The position numbers and the translations under genes are program-made. A stretch of DNA of 64,000 nt from G963675935 sp963675935 (GTDB lineage: Bacteria; Planctomycetota; Planctomycetia; Pirellulales; Thermoguttaceae). The DNA is taken from positions 1,302,001 to 1,366,000 of the forward strand of contig OY780964.2 in NCBI GenBank assembly GCA_963675935.2. The letters run 5' to 3'. Shown piece by piece: positions 34,574 to 43,095 of this stretch. The stretch's first letter is position 1. Every line of letters begins with the position of its first letter. Below the pieces are notes generated by a model, which was not told where the DNA came from, did no database searches, and saw nothing but the letters and a program-made list of their open reading frames with translations.

Positions 34574-36997
34574 ATGAACGCAAATGGTGACAAAAAGAAC
34601 CTTCGCTTGGCCATTTACGGCAAGGGCGGGATCGGCAAAAGCACGATCGCGGCCAATCTCTCGGCAGCGTTTGCTGCGATGGGGAAATCGGTACTCCAGA
34701 TCGGCTGCGACCCGAAACATGATTCAACCCGACTGCTGTTGGGTGGGCAGACGATCGAGACGGTGCTGGAACATCTCGAAAACCCGATGAATCAGGCCGA
34801 TATGATGCGGTTTCGTAGGAATCTCATGTCGCCTGATAAGACGGTGGCCGAAGTAGTGGCCGCCGGTCGTGGATTGCCCGAGGGACTGGAACGGCAAAAT
34901 GTGCTGCACGAGGGCTTTGGCGGCGTGTTGTGCATCGAGGCCGGCGGGCCAAGGCCCGGCGTCGGCTGTGCGGGCCGGGGAATTATCACGACCTTCGAGT
35001 TGCTCCAGAAGCTGCACGTCAACCCGGCCGACTTCGACGTGGTGCTTTATGATGTGTTGGGAGACGTGGTTTGCGGCGGGTTCGGCGTGCCCATGCGGCG
35101 AGAACACGCCAACGCAATCCTGTTGGTCACAAGCGAGGAATACATGCCGATCTTCGCCGCCAACAACATCCTGCGCGGCGTGAAGACCTACGATCGCCAA
35201 GAGCGGCGGTTGACGGGCCTGTTCTTGAATCGCCGCGACAACAAGTCGCCGCGATCCCTGGTTGACCGATTCGCGGACGTTGCCGAACTGTCCGTCGTTG
35301 CCGAACTGCCGCGAAGTGCGATCATCCAAAAGGCGGACCATCTGGGGCAGACCTTGGCGGAAGCCTTTTCGGACTCTAATGAGGCCGCCGTATTCCGCCA
35401 CTTGGCCGAAGCATTGCTCGACGAGTCTTCGCCACGATATTGCGCCAAGCCAGTAACCGATGAGGATTTGGAGTTTATTGTGTTAGGACGAAATGTCTCC
35501 CCTCTCCCATTGGGAGAGGGGCTGGGGGTGAGGGCGGTTGGCAATATAGAAGATACTCAATCCATTGTTGCTGACGGCCCTCACCCTAACCCTCTCCCAA
35601 AGGGAGAGGGGACCAGACATCGTGCCACTAAGGGCGAACCACGCCGACTGGCCATCTATGGCAAGGGTGGCATCGGCAAAAGCACGATCGCGGCCAACAT
35701 ATCCGCCACGCTGGCCTCTTGCGGAATGCGCGTACTGCAAATCGGTTGCGATCCGAAACACGACTCGACTCGTCTGCTTCTGGGCGGACGTAGCGTGAAA
35801 ACGGTGCTGGAATATCTGCGCGATGTTGCCGAAGCGGATCGTCGGCTCGACGAAGTGGTTCACGAGGGCATTTTGGGCGTCGATTGCGTCGAGGTCGGCG
35901 GTCCCGAACCGGGTATCGGCTGCGCGGGTCGTGGAATCCTCAGCGCCTTCACTCTATTGGAGAAACTTGGCCTCCGCGAACACGATTACGACGTGATCGT
36001 TTACGACGTGCTGGGCGACGTGGTATGCGGCGGATTCGCCATTCCATTGCGAAAGGGATACGCCCAGTCTGTTGTACTTGTCACGAGCGAGGAGTACATG
36101 CCGCTCTATGCGGCCAACAACATCTTGCGAGGCATCAACGGCGTGGCGGGCATTGCGCCGCGAGTCTTGGGCATCTTCCACAACGTCCGCGACAACGATG
36201 CCGATCTTTCAGCCACCGAGCGATTCTCACAGGCCGTCGGACTGCCGATCATCTCTCGGCTCGAACGAAGCACGCTGGTTCAAGACGCCGAGCAACTCTC
36301 TCGCCCCCTGGTACTCTTCGCGCCACAATCGCAGGAGTCCGGGGTGTCTGACCGCTTGGTCCAACAATTACTTGATGATTCGCCCCATTATTCGGCGATG
36401 CCGTTGGAGTCTTGGGCATCTTCCACAACGTCCGCGACAACGATGCCGATCTTTCAGCCACCGAGCGATTCTCACAGGCCGTCGGACTGCCGATCATCTC
36501 TCGGCTCGAACGAAGCACGCTGGTTCAAGACGCCGAGCAACTCTCTCGCCCCCTGGTACTCTTCGCGCCACAATCGCAGGAGTCCGGGGTGTCTGACCGC
36601 TTGGTCCAACAATTACTTGATGATTCGCCCCATTATTCGGCGATGCCGTTGGACGATCCGCAACTCGACCAGATCGTTTTGGGCCGCGCCATCGGCAAAC
36701 AGTCTGCCGACGAAGCAACCTCAACCGGGCAACCCAACGGAAATTGCGATTTCGACGGCCCGTCCTCGTTCACTCAAGCGGCCGTTGATCTCCACTTCTG
36801 TAATTTTGAGCAAACGCCGCAAGAGCCATATTTCTACCGCAAGAAGCCAATTCGTCAGCCGATCTGGGGCTGTGCGTTCCAGTCGGCCGTGCGGACGGCG
36901 CTTCGGCTGCGCGACGCCGTGGTCATCGCTCACGCGCCGCGCAGTTGTGTACACATGTGTCGATCAGGCATCTGCACCGGTGCGAGCAAGGACTTGA
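34574..36997 (+). CDS. Tandem NifH-like ATPase protein (frame broken before its natural end)
   Basis: 807 codons. Residues 1-306 are a NifH/BchL/CfbC-type iron protein: P-loop GKGGIGKST at 16-24 and the two [4Fe-4S]-ligand cysteines Cys132 (GVGCAGRGI) and Cys167 (VVCGGFG). A linker (about 307-350) encoded by a palindromic repeat joins a second NifH domain: P-loop at 363-371, Cys450 and Cys485. From about residue 613 the sequence is out of frame because of a 245-bp duplication, so the last 195 residues are meaningless. Removing the duplication restores one ORF ending at 38202 (1127 aa). The function is electron donation to the NifD/NifK-like partner. Confidence 0.85.
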   Translation: MNANGDKKNLRLAIYGKGGIGKSTIAANLSAAFAAMGKSVLQIGCDPKHDSTRLLLGGQTIETVLEHLENPMNQADMMRFRRNLMSPDKTVAEVVAAGRGLPEGLERQNVLHEGFGGVLCIEAGGPRPGVGCAGRGIITTFELLQKLHVNPADFDVVLYDVLGDVVCGGFGVPMRREHANAILLVTSEEYMPIFAANNILRGVKTYDRQERRLTGLFLNRRDNKSPRSLVDRFADVAELSVVAELPRSAIIQKADHLGQTLAEAFSDSNEAAVFRHLAEALLDESSPRYCAKPVTDEDLEFIVLGRNVSPLPLGEGLGVRAVGNIEDTQSIVADGPHPNPLPKGEGTRHRATKGEPRRLAIYGKGGIGKSTIAANISATLASCGMRVLQIGCDPKHDSTRLLLGGRSVKTVLEYLRDVAEADRRLDEVVHEGILGVDCVEVGGPEPGIGCAGRGILSAFTLLEKLGLREHDYDVIVYDVLGDVVCGGFAIPLRKGYAQSVVLVTSEEYMPLYAANNILRGINGVAGIAPRVLGIFHNVRDNDADLSATERFSQAVGLPIISRLERSTLVQDAEQLSRPLVLFAPQSQESGVSDRLVQQLLDDSPHYSAMPLESWASSTTSATTMPIFQPPSDSHRPSDCRSSLGSNEARWFKTPSNSLAPWYSSRHNRRSPGCLTAWSNNYLMIRPIIRRCRWTIRNSTRSFWAAPSANSLPTKQPQPGNPTEIAISTARPRSLKRPLISTSVILSKRRKSHISTARSQFVSRSGAVRSSRPCGRRFGCATPWSSLTRRAVVYTCVDQASAPVRART
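35499..35611. repeat. Palindromic REP-like element, copy 1, inside the NifH-like gene
   Basis: Two arms each with the inner palindrome CCCTCTCCC/GGGAGAGGG and GTGAGGGC ends (35499-35535 and 35577-35611) in inverted orientation around a 41-base unique centre. Related elements occur widely in planctomycete and other bacterial genomes. Here it is read in frame as a Pro/Leu/Gly/Glu-rich linker (PLPLGEGLGVRA ... PHPNPLPKGEG) between two NifH domains. Confidence 0.8.
36162..36653 (+). repeat. 245-bp tandem duplication in the NifH/NifD-like gene
   Basis: Copy 1 begins at 36162 and copy 2 at 36407, with an identical sequence by eye and a period of 245 bases; copy 2 ends at 36653, and the boundary shares the two bases GA. 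Since 245 is not divisible by three, copy 2 is read in another frame and splits one coding region into two. Perfect identity implies a recent event or an assembly error. Confidence 0.9.
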
Positions 36998-38202
36998 AAC
37001 GAAGAGGGAAATACAGGATCGACCCGTTGGAGCCAAACTTGGTCTCGACCGACATGACGGTGCCGCACATGATCTACGGTGGCACGGAACTCTTGACGCA
37101 GACGCTCAAGGATGTGCTGCTGGACAAGCCGCCGGTGGTGTTTTTAGCCACGGCCTGCCCGCCGGCCATCATCGGCGACGACATCATGGACGCCATCCGT
37201 CAGGCGCAGCCCATTAGCCCTGAAACGCGGATCATTCCGCTCCGAACCGACGGCAACATGACCGGCGGTGGGGCAAATGGTCATTTGAGTGCCCTGTTTG
37301 ATGGGCTGTTAAGTGTCGTCGAAGCCGCGCCCGACGGGCCGGTACAGGCACGATGCGTTAATCTGTTGGGCGACTGGACGCACGAGCAGTCCAACACCAT
37401 TCGCGGCATCTTGAACGACGTGGGCATTTCCGTGAACACGTCGTTCTCTGTGAACGACCGCAACCCACGTGTGGAAGACCTTCGACGGTTGAATCGCGCC
37501 CCGCTGACGCTGATCGGCGCGATGAACTTCGGGATGACGGTTGTGGCCAAGCATCTCCGCGAACGGTTCAATACGCAATTGGGCCAGTACCCGTTTCCTC
37601 GCGGCTTTCAGGAAACGGCCATCTGGCTCCGCGACATCGGCGAGTTCTTCGGGATTCAAGATCGTGTCGAACGGTACTTGGCCGTGCATCAGGCTGAATA
37701 CGATGCCACGGTCTTGGAATGTTGCAAAGTGTTGGCCGGCAAGCGAGTTGTCATTTTCACCGGCCAGCCGGTCGATTGGATTATCGACGTGATGCTCGAC
37801 TGTGGCATCGAGATTCCGCTGGTTGCCGTAATGGCTCGCCGCGAGGACATCTACCGGCCGTTGCGCTATGAAGGCAGACTGCCGATCGAGTTCAGCTTCC
37901 ACCCAGATCGTCGCCGCGAGGTTTTCGACAAGTACAAGCCCGACGCCGTTTTGGCCGGTGTGCGTCACGACTTGCCGGACGACGCAGTGACGCTTGACAC
38001 TGTGGGCGTCACCGAAGAGGACATCGGCTTTGGCGTGGAACAGATTGCCGCCCGACGTTGGGCCAATCTGTTGGCCACCGGACTGCGAGAAGAGTGGCGT
38101 CGCAACTTCACGCCCCATGACAAGCGGCTGATGGCGATGGGGCGAGGCGGCGGAGGCGGCGGCTTTGGCATGGGTGGCGGTGGTGGCTTGGGCAGATGGT
38201 AA
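36643..38202 (+). CDS. NifD-like nitrogenase-component-1 protein (C-terminal part of a NifH-NifH-NifD polyprotein)
   Basis: 519 residues from ATG 36643. Three cluster-ligand cysteines occur in the NifD order: Cys77 (WGCAFQ), Cys102 (PRSCVHMC) and Cys172 (TACPPAIIGDD). The region where NifD has its FeMo-cofactor Cys reads LIGAMNFGMTVVAKHLRERF and lacks Cys, unlike true nitrogenase and more like tetrapyrrole reductases. A Gly-rich tail (RGGGGGGFGMGGGGG) ends the protein. There is no ribosome site before 36643; the frame is open back to TTG 36412 and, without the duplication, into the NifH domains. Confidence 0.8.
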   Translation: MPLDDPQLDQIVLGRAIGKQSADEATSTGQPNGNCDFDGPSSFTQAAVDLHFCNFEQTPQEPYFYRKKPIRQPIWGCAFQSAVRTALRLRDAVVIAHAPRSCVHMCRSGICTGASKDLKRRGKYRIDPLEPNLVSTDMTVPHMIYGGTELLTQTLKDVLLDKPPVVFLATACPPAIIGDDIMDAIRQAQPISPETRIIPLRTDGNMTGGGANGHLSALFDGLLSVVEAAPDGPVQARCVNLLGDWTHEQSNTIRGILNDVGISVNTSFSVNDRNPRVEDLRRLNRAPLTLIGAMNFGMTVVAKHLRERFNTQLGQYPFPRGFQETAIWLRDIGEFFGIQDRVERYLAVHQAEYDATVLECCKVLAGKRVVIFTGQPVDWIIDVMLDCGIEIPLVAVMARREDIYRPLRYEGRLPIEFSFHPDRRREVFDKYKPDAVLAGVRHDLPDDAVTLDTVGVTEEDIGFGVEQIAARRWANLLATGLREEWRRNFTPHDKRLMAMGRGGGGGGFGMGGGGGLGRW

Positions 38203-38214
38203 GAGAGAGAAGTT

Positions 38215-38327
38215 CCCTCTCCCTTTGGGAGAGGGTTAGGGTGAGGGCAAATGGCGAGAAGAAATTGGACATCATTCAGAACGCAAACCGCCCTCACCCC
38301 CGGCCCCTCTCCCAAAGGGAGAGGGGA
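38215..38327. repeat. Palindromic REP-like element, copy 2
   Basis: Lies between the NifD-like and NifK-like genes. Arms 38215-38248 and 38290-38327 match copy 1 (CCCTCTCCC...GGGAGAGGG and GTGAGGGC) with a different centre. It fills most of the 163-base gap and could form a large hairpin in the mRNA, affecting stability. Confidence 0.8.
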
Positions 38328-38365
38328 GTTGCAAATCTTCAACACAAACACAAAAGGACATATCC

Positions 38366-39667
38366 ATGATCGTCGAACATACTGACGTTTTGGCGGAACC
38401 CGACGGGTTCTTCGGCTCGATCCTCGCGGTCGAGGGAATTACCGACGCCTGCACGATCCTCAACGCCCCGACCGGCTGCAAAATGCACATCGGCGAACTG
38501 AGCAAGGACCAATTTCGCCGCGAGGTCGGCCAGCACGACATGCGTTGGGCCGAGGAGTTCTATTTTGGCCAAGACCGTCTTCCATGCACGTATTTGGACG
38601 ATTACGATTACGTGTTCGGCCCGGCCGAAAAACTCGAATACGTCTTTGGTCGCGTGGCCGAAAAGGGTTATTCGTACATCGCCGTGCTGAACTCGCCCGG
38701 CGCATCGTTGATCGGCGACGACTTGCAACGCTACATCGACTGGGCGCAACTCAAGGTGCCGACGTTGGTGCTCGACAAGCCGCACTTCACCGAACCGTTC
38801 GAGTCGGGTTGGATCGAGGCGGCGTGCAACTCCATCGACGCCCTTGCACCACAAGAGATGCCGGTGGTCGAGAAAACGGTCAACCTCGTTGGCCTGTCGA
38901 TTTGGCACAAGCACTGGAAGGGCAGCCGGGCGGAATTGGAGCATTTGTTGGCGCTCTGCGGCATCAAGGTCCATAGCGTTCTGCTGGCCGATTGCACGGT
39001 CGAACAAATCCGGCAACTGCGCAGCGCTGCCTGCAACGTCGTCGCGCATGACGAGCTCGGCGGGCCGCTGGCTAAACACTTGGCCGACCGCTACAACATA
39101 CCTTTCGTTCGCAGTGACGACGGTGCCCCGATCGGCTTTGATGCCACGGAGGCATGGGTTCGGGCCGTCTGCGAGGCCCTCGACGTTGATCCGTCGCCGG
39201 CTGTCCAGGAGATCGAAGGACATCGCAAAAAGGCCGCCGAAAAGCTTTACCGCTTCACCCTGAAAACGGGAATGCCTCGCGGAGTGAGTTTCGGCGTTGC
39301 TTTGGACGCCTCGATGGCCCTGCCACTTACCAAATGGTTGGCCGGCTACCTGGCGATGACGCCTGTCGCCGTCCAGGTCACGAACGAAGATCACCCGATG
39401 GCCATGCAACTTAAGGACTATCTGGAGTCGATCGGCGTTGGGAAGGCGTGGAACGCGGAAATGAAAGCTGCTTCGCCGCCAGATGTCGTCTTCTCAAACG
39501 ACGCCGTGTTCCTTCGCATGATAAGCCGAAAACGAAAGACCATCGGAATCAATCTGGCGATGCCATCGAAGGATGTCACGCATTTCATGCCTCGCGCCGT
39601 GTTGGGGCTAAAAGGAACGCTCTGGTTGCTGGAACGCCTGTGCAATGGCCTCTGGCGGAGAACATAA
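38366..39667 (+). CDS. NifK-like nitrogenase-component-1 protein
   Basis: A 433-residue partner of the NifD-like protein. Cys38 (PTGCKMHIG) and Cys74 (LPCTYLDD) occupy the first two cluster-ligand positions, but the third is Ser110 in VLNSPGASLIGDD. This gives a three-plus-two ligand set across the pair, rather than the full six-Cys P-cluster. AGGAC lies upstream of ATG 38366. It should form the catalytic heterodimer with the NifD-like protein. The substrate is unknown; the neighbouring importer suggests a metal chelate. Confidence 0.85.
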   Translation: MIVEHTDVLAEPDGFFGSILAVEGITDACTILNAPTGCKMHIGELSKDQFRREVGQHDMRWAEEFYFGQDRLPCTYLDDYDYVFGPAEKLEYVFGRVAEKGYSYIAVLNSPGASLIGDDLQRYIDWAQLKVPTLVLDKPHFTEPFESGWIEAACNSIDALAPQEMPVVEKTVNLVGLSIWHKHWKGSRAELEHLLALCGIKVHSVLLADCTVEQIRQLRSAACNVVAHDELGGPLAKHLADRYNIPFVRSDDGAPIGFDATEAWVRAVCEALDVDPSPAVQEIEGHRKKAAEKLYRFTLKTGMPRGVSFGVALDASMALPLTKWLAGYLAMTPVAVQVTNEDHPMAMQLKDYLESIGVGKAWNAEMKAASPPDVVFSNDAVFLRMISRKRKTIGINLAMPSKDVTHFMPRAVLGLKGTLWLLERLCNGLWRRT

Positions 39668-39682
39668 AGGAACACTGCCAAT

Positions 39683-41575
39683 ATGTTCAGAGCTCACGCA
39701 GGCCAGTCTTTTCGCGTCAGAAGCGAAAAGGATATAAGAGACGCTGCCGCCCCCTGGCGTCGGTTGATAAGGTTTGTCGCGCCACACAAGCGGGCGTTGG
39801 CACTGGGGTTTTCCTTAATGGTGGCCAGCACTAGCGCCAGTCTCGTACCGCCTTATCTCACCAAGCCGCTGATCGACAACGTGTTGGTGCCGGCCTCGAA
39901 GAATCTGCCGGGCGTCCCATTTTCGCCGGTATGGTGGTTCATCGCCGGCTTCGTCGGGGCCTCGGTCTTGAGTTGGCTCTTGGCGTGGGGACGAACGGCC
40001 GTCATGGCCTGGATCAGCGAACGAATCGCCGCCGACTTGCGCGACAGAACCTACGAACACCTGCAAAGCCTGTCGCTGGAATACTTCGGTGGCCGTCGAA
40101 CCGGCGACCTGATGTCCCGGATCAGCACCGATACCGACCGCATCTGTCAATTTCTGTCAGTCGCGGTACTCGACTTTGCCAACGATGTGCTGGCAATCGC
40201 ATTGACGGCGGCGATCCTTTTGTCGCTTGATCCGTTGTTGGCCCTGGCAACGTTTCTGCCGGTTCCGTTGATCGCTTTTCTGGTCCATCGCGTGCGTCGG
40301 CGGCTGCATCGCGGCTTTGGGCTGGCTTCGCGGATGTGGGGCCGAATGACCAGCGTGCTGGCCGACGCCATCTCCGGCGTCCGCGTCGTCAAAGCCTTTG
40401 CCCAGGAGCGGCGCGAGGTGGAACGGTTCCGCGAAGCCAACCGCCGCGTGTTCGGGGCCAATTGTCGGGTCAATGCGTTGTGGTCGTTTTTTGAGCCAAT
40501 GGTGAGTCTCTTTAGCGCTTTGGGATTGGCCGTCATTTGGGGCTACGGTGCATGGCGCGTTGTTCACCACGACCTGACGATCGGGGCATTGAGCCTCTTC
40601 GTGGTGTACCTCACTCCATTCTACAGACGGATGGACGGCATCAGCCGCATTTTCGTGGCCGTGCAAAGGGCCGGGGCCAGCGCCCAGCGGATTTTCGCCA
40701 TCCTCGATTGCACGCCGAGCGTGGCGGAACCCACTCAGCCCATTCATCCCAAGCGGCTGGACGGCCGGATCGAGTTTCGCGGCGTCGAGTTCCGCTACGG
40801 CGCTCGCCCCGTGCTGCATGACATGAATTTGATGGTTGAGCCGGGAGAAATGATCGGCTTGGTTGGTCCCAGCGGTGCGGGCAAGACTACAGCCGTAAAT
40901 CTCGTGTGCCGTTTCTATGACGTTTCTCGTGGCTCAATCCTGGTTGATGGCGAGGACATTCGCTCGTACCCGCTGGAAGAGTATCGACGCAACATCGGCA
41001 TTGTGCTTCAAGAGCCGTTTCTGTTCTACGGCACGATCGCCGAGAACATTGCCTACGGTCGTCCCGATGCGTCCGAGGAAGAAATCATTGCGGCAGCGAA
41101 GGCCGCCAATGCCCACGATTTCATCATGCGGTTACCCGAGGGCTACAGTTCGACAGTCGGCGAACGCGGCCAATCGCTTTCCGGCGGCGAGCGGCAACGG
41201 ATCAGCATCGCCCGCGCGCTGTTGATTGATCCGCGACTCTTGATCCTTGACGAAGCCACATCTTCTGTGGACACGGATACCGAGCGAGAGATTCAGTCGG
41301 CGTTGGAGAATCTGACCAGTGGAAGAACCACCATCGTCATCGCCCACCGTCTGAGCACGCTCCGTCGCGCCGATCGGTTAGTTATGATTGAACGCGGTCA
41401 TGTCACTGAGGTTGGGCCACACCATCACTTGTTGAAGCAAGGAGGTACGTATGCCCGTCTGTATCGATCGCAATTCGAGATGGCCGGAGGAAATGGCGAC
41501 TATACGGAAGAGCTGGATGTTCAAAGCGACAGATTCAACAAGTTCAGGCAGGAATGGAAAGAGGAATTGGCATGA
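39683..41575 (+). CDS. ABC exporter, transmembrane and ATPase fused
   Basis: A 630-residue half-transporter with six predicted membrane segments in the first 330 residues followed by an ATPase domain. Walker A GPSGAGKTTAVNLVCRF, signature SLSGGERQRISIARALL, Walker B LLILDEATSSVDTD. It begins 15 bases after the NifK-like stop. In this position it may export a product of the nitrogenase-like enzyme or a metallophore; lipid A/multidrug exporters of the MsbA type look the same. Confidence 0.9.
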   Translation: MFRAHAGQSFRVRSEKDIRDAAAPWRRLIRFVAPHKRALALGFSLMVASTSASLVPPYLTKPLIDNVLVPASKNLPGVPFSPVWWFIAGFVGASVLSWLLAWGRTAVMAWISERIAADLRDRTYEHLQSLSLEYFGGRRTGDLMSRISTDTDRICQFLSVAVLDFANDVLAIALTAAILLSLDPLLALATFLPVPLIAFLVHRVRRRLHRGFGLASRMWGRMTSVLADAISGVRVVKAFAQERREVERFREANRRVFGANCRVNALWSFFEPMVSLFSALGLAVIWGYGAWRVVHHDLTIGALSLFVVYLTPFYRRMDGISRIFVAVQRAGASAQRIFAILDCTPSVAEPTQPIHPKRLDGRIEFRGVEFRYGARPVLHDMNLMVEPGEMIGLVGPSGAGKTTAVNLVCRFYDVSRGSILVDGEDIRSYPLEEYRRNIGIVLQEPFLFYGTIAENIAYGRPDASEEEIIAAAKAANAHDFIMRLPEGYSSTVGERGQSLSGGERQRISIARALLIDPRLLILDEATSSVDTDTEREIQSALENLTSGRTTIVIAHRLSTLRRADRLVMIERGHVTEVGPHHHLLKQGGTYARLYRSQFEMAGGNGDYTEELDVQSDRFNKFRQEWKEELA

Positions 41576-41710
41576 TTGAGCCATTGACCGTACTTTGCCA
41601 AGTTCATTTGCGCCAAACGACTTTCGCATCTGATCGTCGTCAACGTCGCTTCAACCGAGCCACCAGTTACTCGAAGAGTGGGCTAAAGGTATTGTCTGGC
41701 TAGAACGACC

Positions 41711-42127
41711 ATGAAAGTTGCACCGCAGATTTCACTCACGGAATCGGAACGCTTGACGTTGGAAAGTTGGTTGCGATTGGATGCAGCGAATCGCTTGACG
41801 CTACGCGCGCAAATCATCCTATTGGCAGCCGATGGCAAAACAAACGTGGAGATTGCACAGGAATTGCATGCGCTGCCCAAGACGGTCTCACTTTGGCAAC
41901 GGCGGTTCCGGCGAGACCGCTTGGCCGGCATCACAAAGGAAGCCCCTCGCACCAAACACAAATCGAACGGATACGAGACCATCGCTCGCCTGATCGTTGG
42001 CAAGATGCAAGAGCGCCCCGAAAACGCCATGCGGTGGACGATCCGCTCATTGGCAAACGCACTCGGCATTTCGCCTTCGATGGTTCAGCGTGTTTGGAAA
42101 GCCAACGGATTCAATAATCACCATTAG
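41711..42127 (+). CDS. IS630-type transposase N-terminal helix-turn-helix ORF
   Basis: A 138-residue protein with the IS630-type HTH region: LTLRAQIILLAADGKTNVEI, then KTVSLWQRRFRRDRLAGI and SPSMVQRVWKANG. The DDE domain expected after VWKANG is missing; the frame ends after FNNHH. It may be a remnant or a standalone DNA-binding protein. A 266-bp element has inserted exactly at its stop region, with a 10-base target duplication. Confidence 0.6.
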   Translation: MKVAPQISLTESERLTLESWLRLDAANRLTLRAQIILLAADGKTNVEIAQELHALPKTVSLWQRRFRRDRLAGITKEAPRTKHKSNGYETIARLIVGKMQERPENAMRWTIRSLANALGISPSMVQRVWKANGFNNHH

Positions 42128-42391
42128 GGGTATTTACTTGACTCAACCACCTACTAGATGTTGTAGTTACTGGGGCAATTCGACATCAAAATACAAACCG
42201 CAGTGAGGGCATTTGTAGCCCTGCATATCGCCGCTGGGCCATCCTGATTGCTGATCCCCGGATTCCACGGCGTCGGGATGTACGGCACGCCCCACGCCTC
42301 GTTTCCACGGGTCTTGGGCAGTGCAAACGTGTCGCACTGCGGGTGGCGAGATACTACGGGTTGTGGTCGGTTGAGTCATGTAAATACCCCT
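42126..42391. mobile_element. 266-bp insertion element (MITE-like) with 10-bp target duplication
   Basis: Ends are imperfect inverted repeats of 23 bases (42126-42148 and 42369-42391; one mismatch) beginning AGGGGTATTTAC. The flanks AATCACCATT (42116-42125) and AATCACCATT (42392-42401) are identical direct repeats, i.e. the target duplication. It contains one small minus-strand ORF. Confidence 0.85.
42167..42379 (-). CDS. 70-aa zinc-ribbon peptide inside the insertion element
   Basis: Starts within the right inverted repeat; that repeat itself provides AGGGG 7 bases before the ATG. The peptide has a single zinc-ribbon-like half site (YKCPHCGLYFDVELP) at its C-terminus and a His/Cys pair earlier (VRHVCT). 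The ribosome site in a terminal repeat suggests expression belongs to the element. Function unknown; may be a remnant of a transposase zinc domain. Confidence 0.45.
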   Translation of the reverse strand: MTQPTTTRSISPPAVRHVCTAQDPWKRGVGRAVHPDAVESGDQQSGWPSGDMQGYKCPHCGLYFDVELPQ

Positions 42392-43095
42392 AATCACCAT
42401 TGACTTGCCGCAAATTGCCGGCGGCCGTGAATTTTGTGAGCGTGCGTCGAAATGCCTCTCGCTCCCTCTCCAGTCGCCGCATTAGTTCGTGTCGCGGAAT
42501 CGTAGTGGGCAGCAATCGCACCTCGAATTGCTGCACGTTCGATATTGGCTCCACCGGTTGTGTGTGAGTAATGCACCATTTCAGGCATCGGTTATTGCAG
42601 CGACGTGGGCGTCCGAACACGCGGATGAATCTTTCAGGATGGCCTTGCATGACCATTAACCACACCTGTTGAAGCATCTCAGCCCAATGGTCAGAACAGC
42701 GTTGTGAATAACAGACGACGGAATGATCTGGCAACAAAAGCCTCATCGCCTCATGGAACGTGTGCTTGCCGCTGCATTCCGGGCCAGTCAGAAGCAATGC
42801 CGGCTGCGGCGTGTCTGGACACATCACGAGGTCGTGAACCCAGCACCTCAAGTGTATCTTCCCCGCCTCGCCAAGTTTCATCCCTTGGCCGATGCGATCC
42901 AGGAGTTGATCCCATGTGGGATGGCTGACGGAAGTCAACTCCGAATGAACCATGACTGGGACAGCCAAGCCGGCGGCCAGTGTGAACGTCGCCGCATTTC
43001 GTCGCGGCAATTTGCGAAAGTATCTGCCACGCGTCTCTGTGCTCCTTGCATTTTGCATAATGGATTCCTTTCAACGCTTCTGATGTCATTGCCAA
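42390..43095 (-). pseudogene. Decayed D5/P4-type primase-helicase
   Basis: Two minus-strand frames overlap. The first starts at 43095 (TSEALKGIHYAKCKEHRDAW); the other continues as HPTWDQLLDRIG, then PALLLTGPECSGKHTFHEAM, which has a Walker A-like GPECSGKH and resembles SF3/D5-like helicase domains of P4-type primases. A C-terminal segment (VRLLPTTIPRHELMRRLERE) also fits. The frame change and the missing central part imply decay of a plasmid or phage replication gene. Confidence 0.45.

Noticed and set aside
34574..39667. True nitrogenase (nifHDK) for N2 fixation
   Set aside because: The cofactor Cys in NifD is absent, the third NifK cluster ligand is Ser, and no nifE/N/B/V-type genes are nearby.
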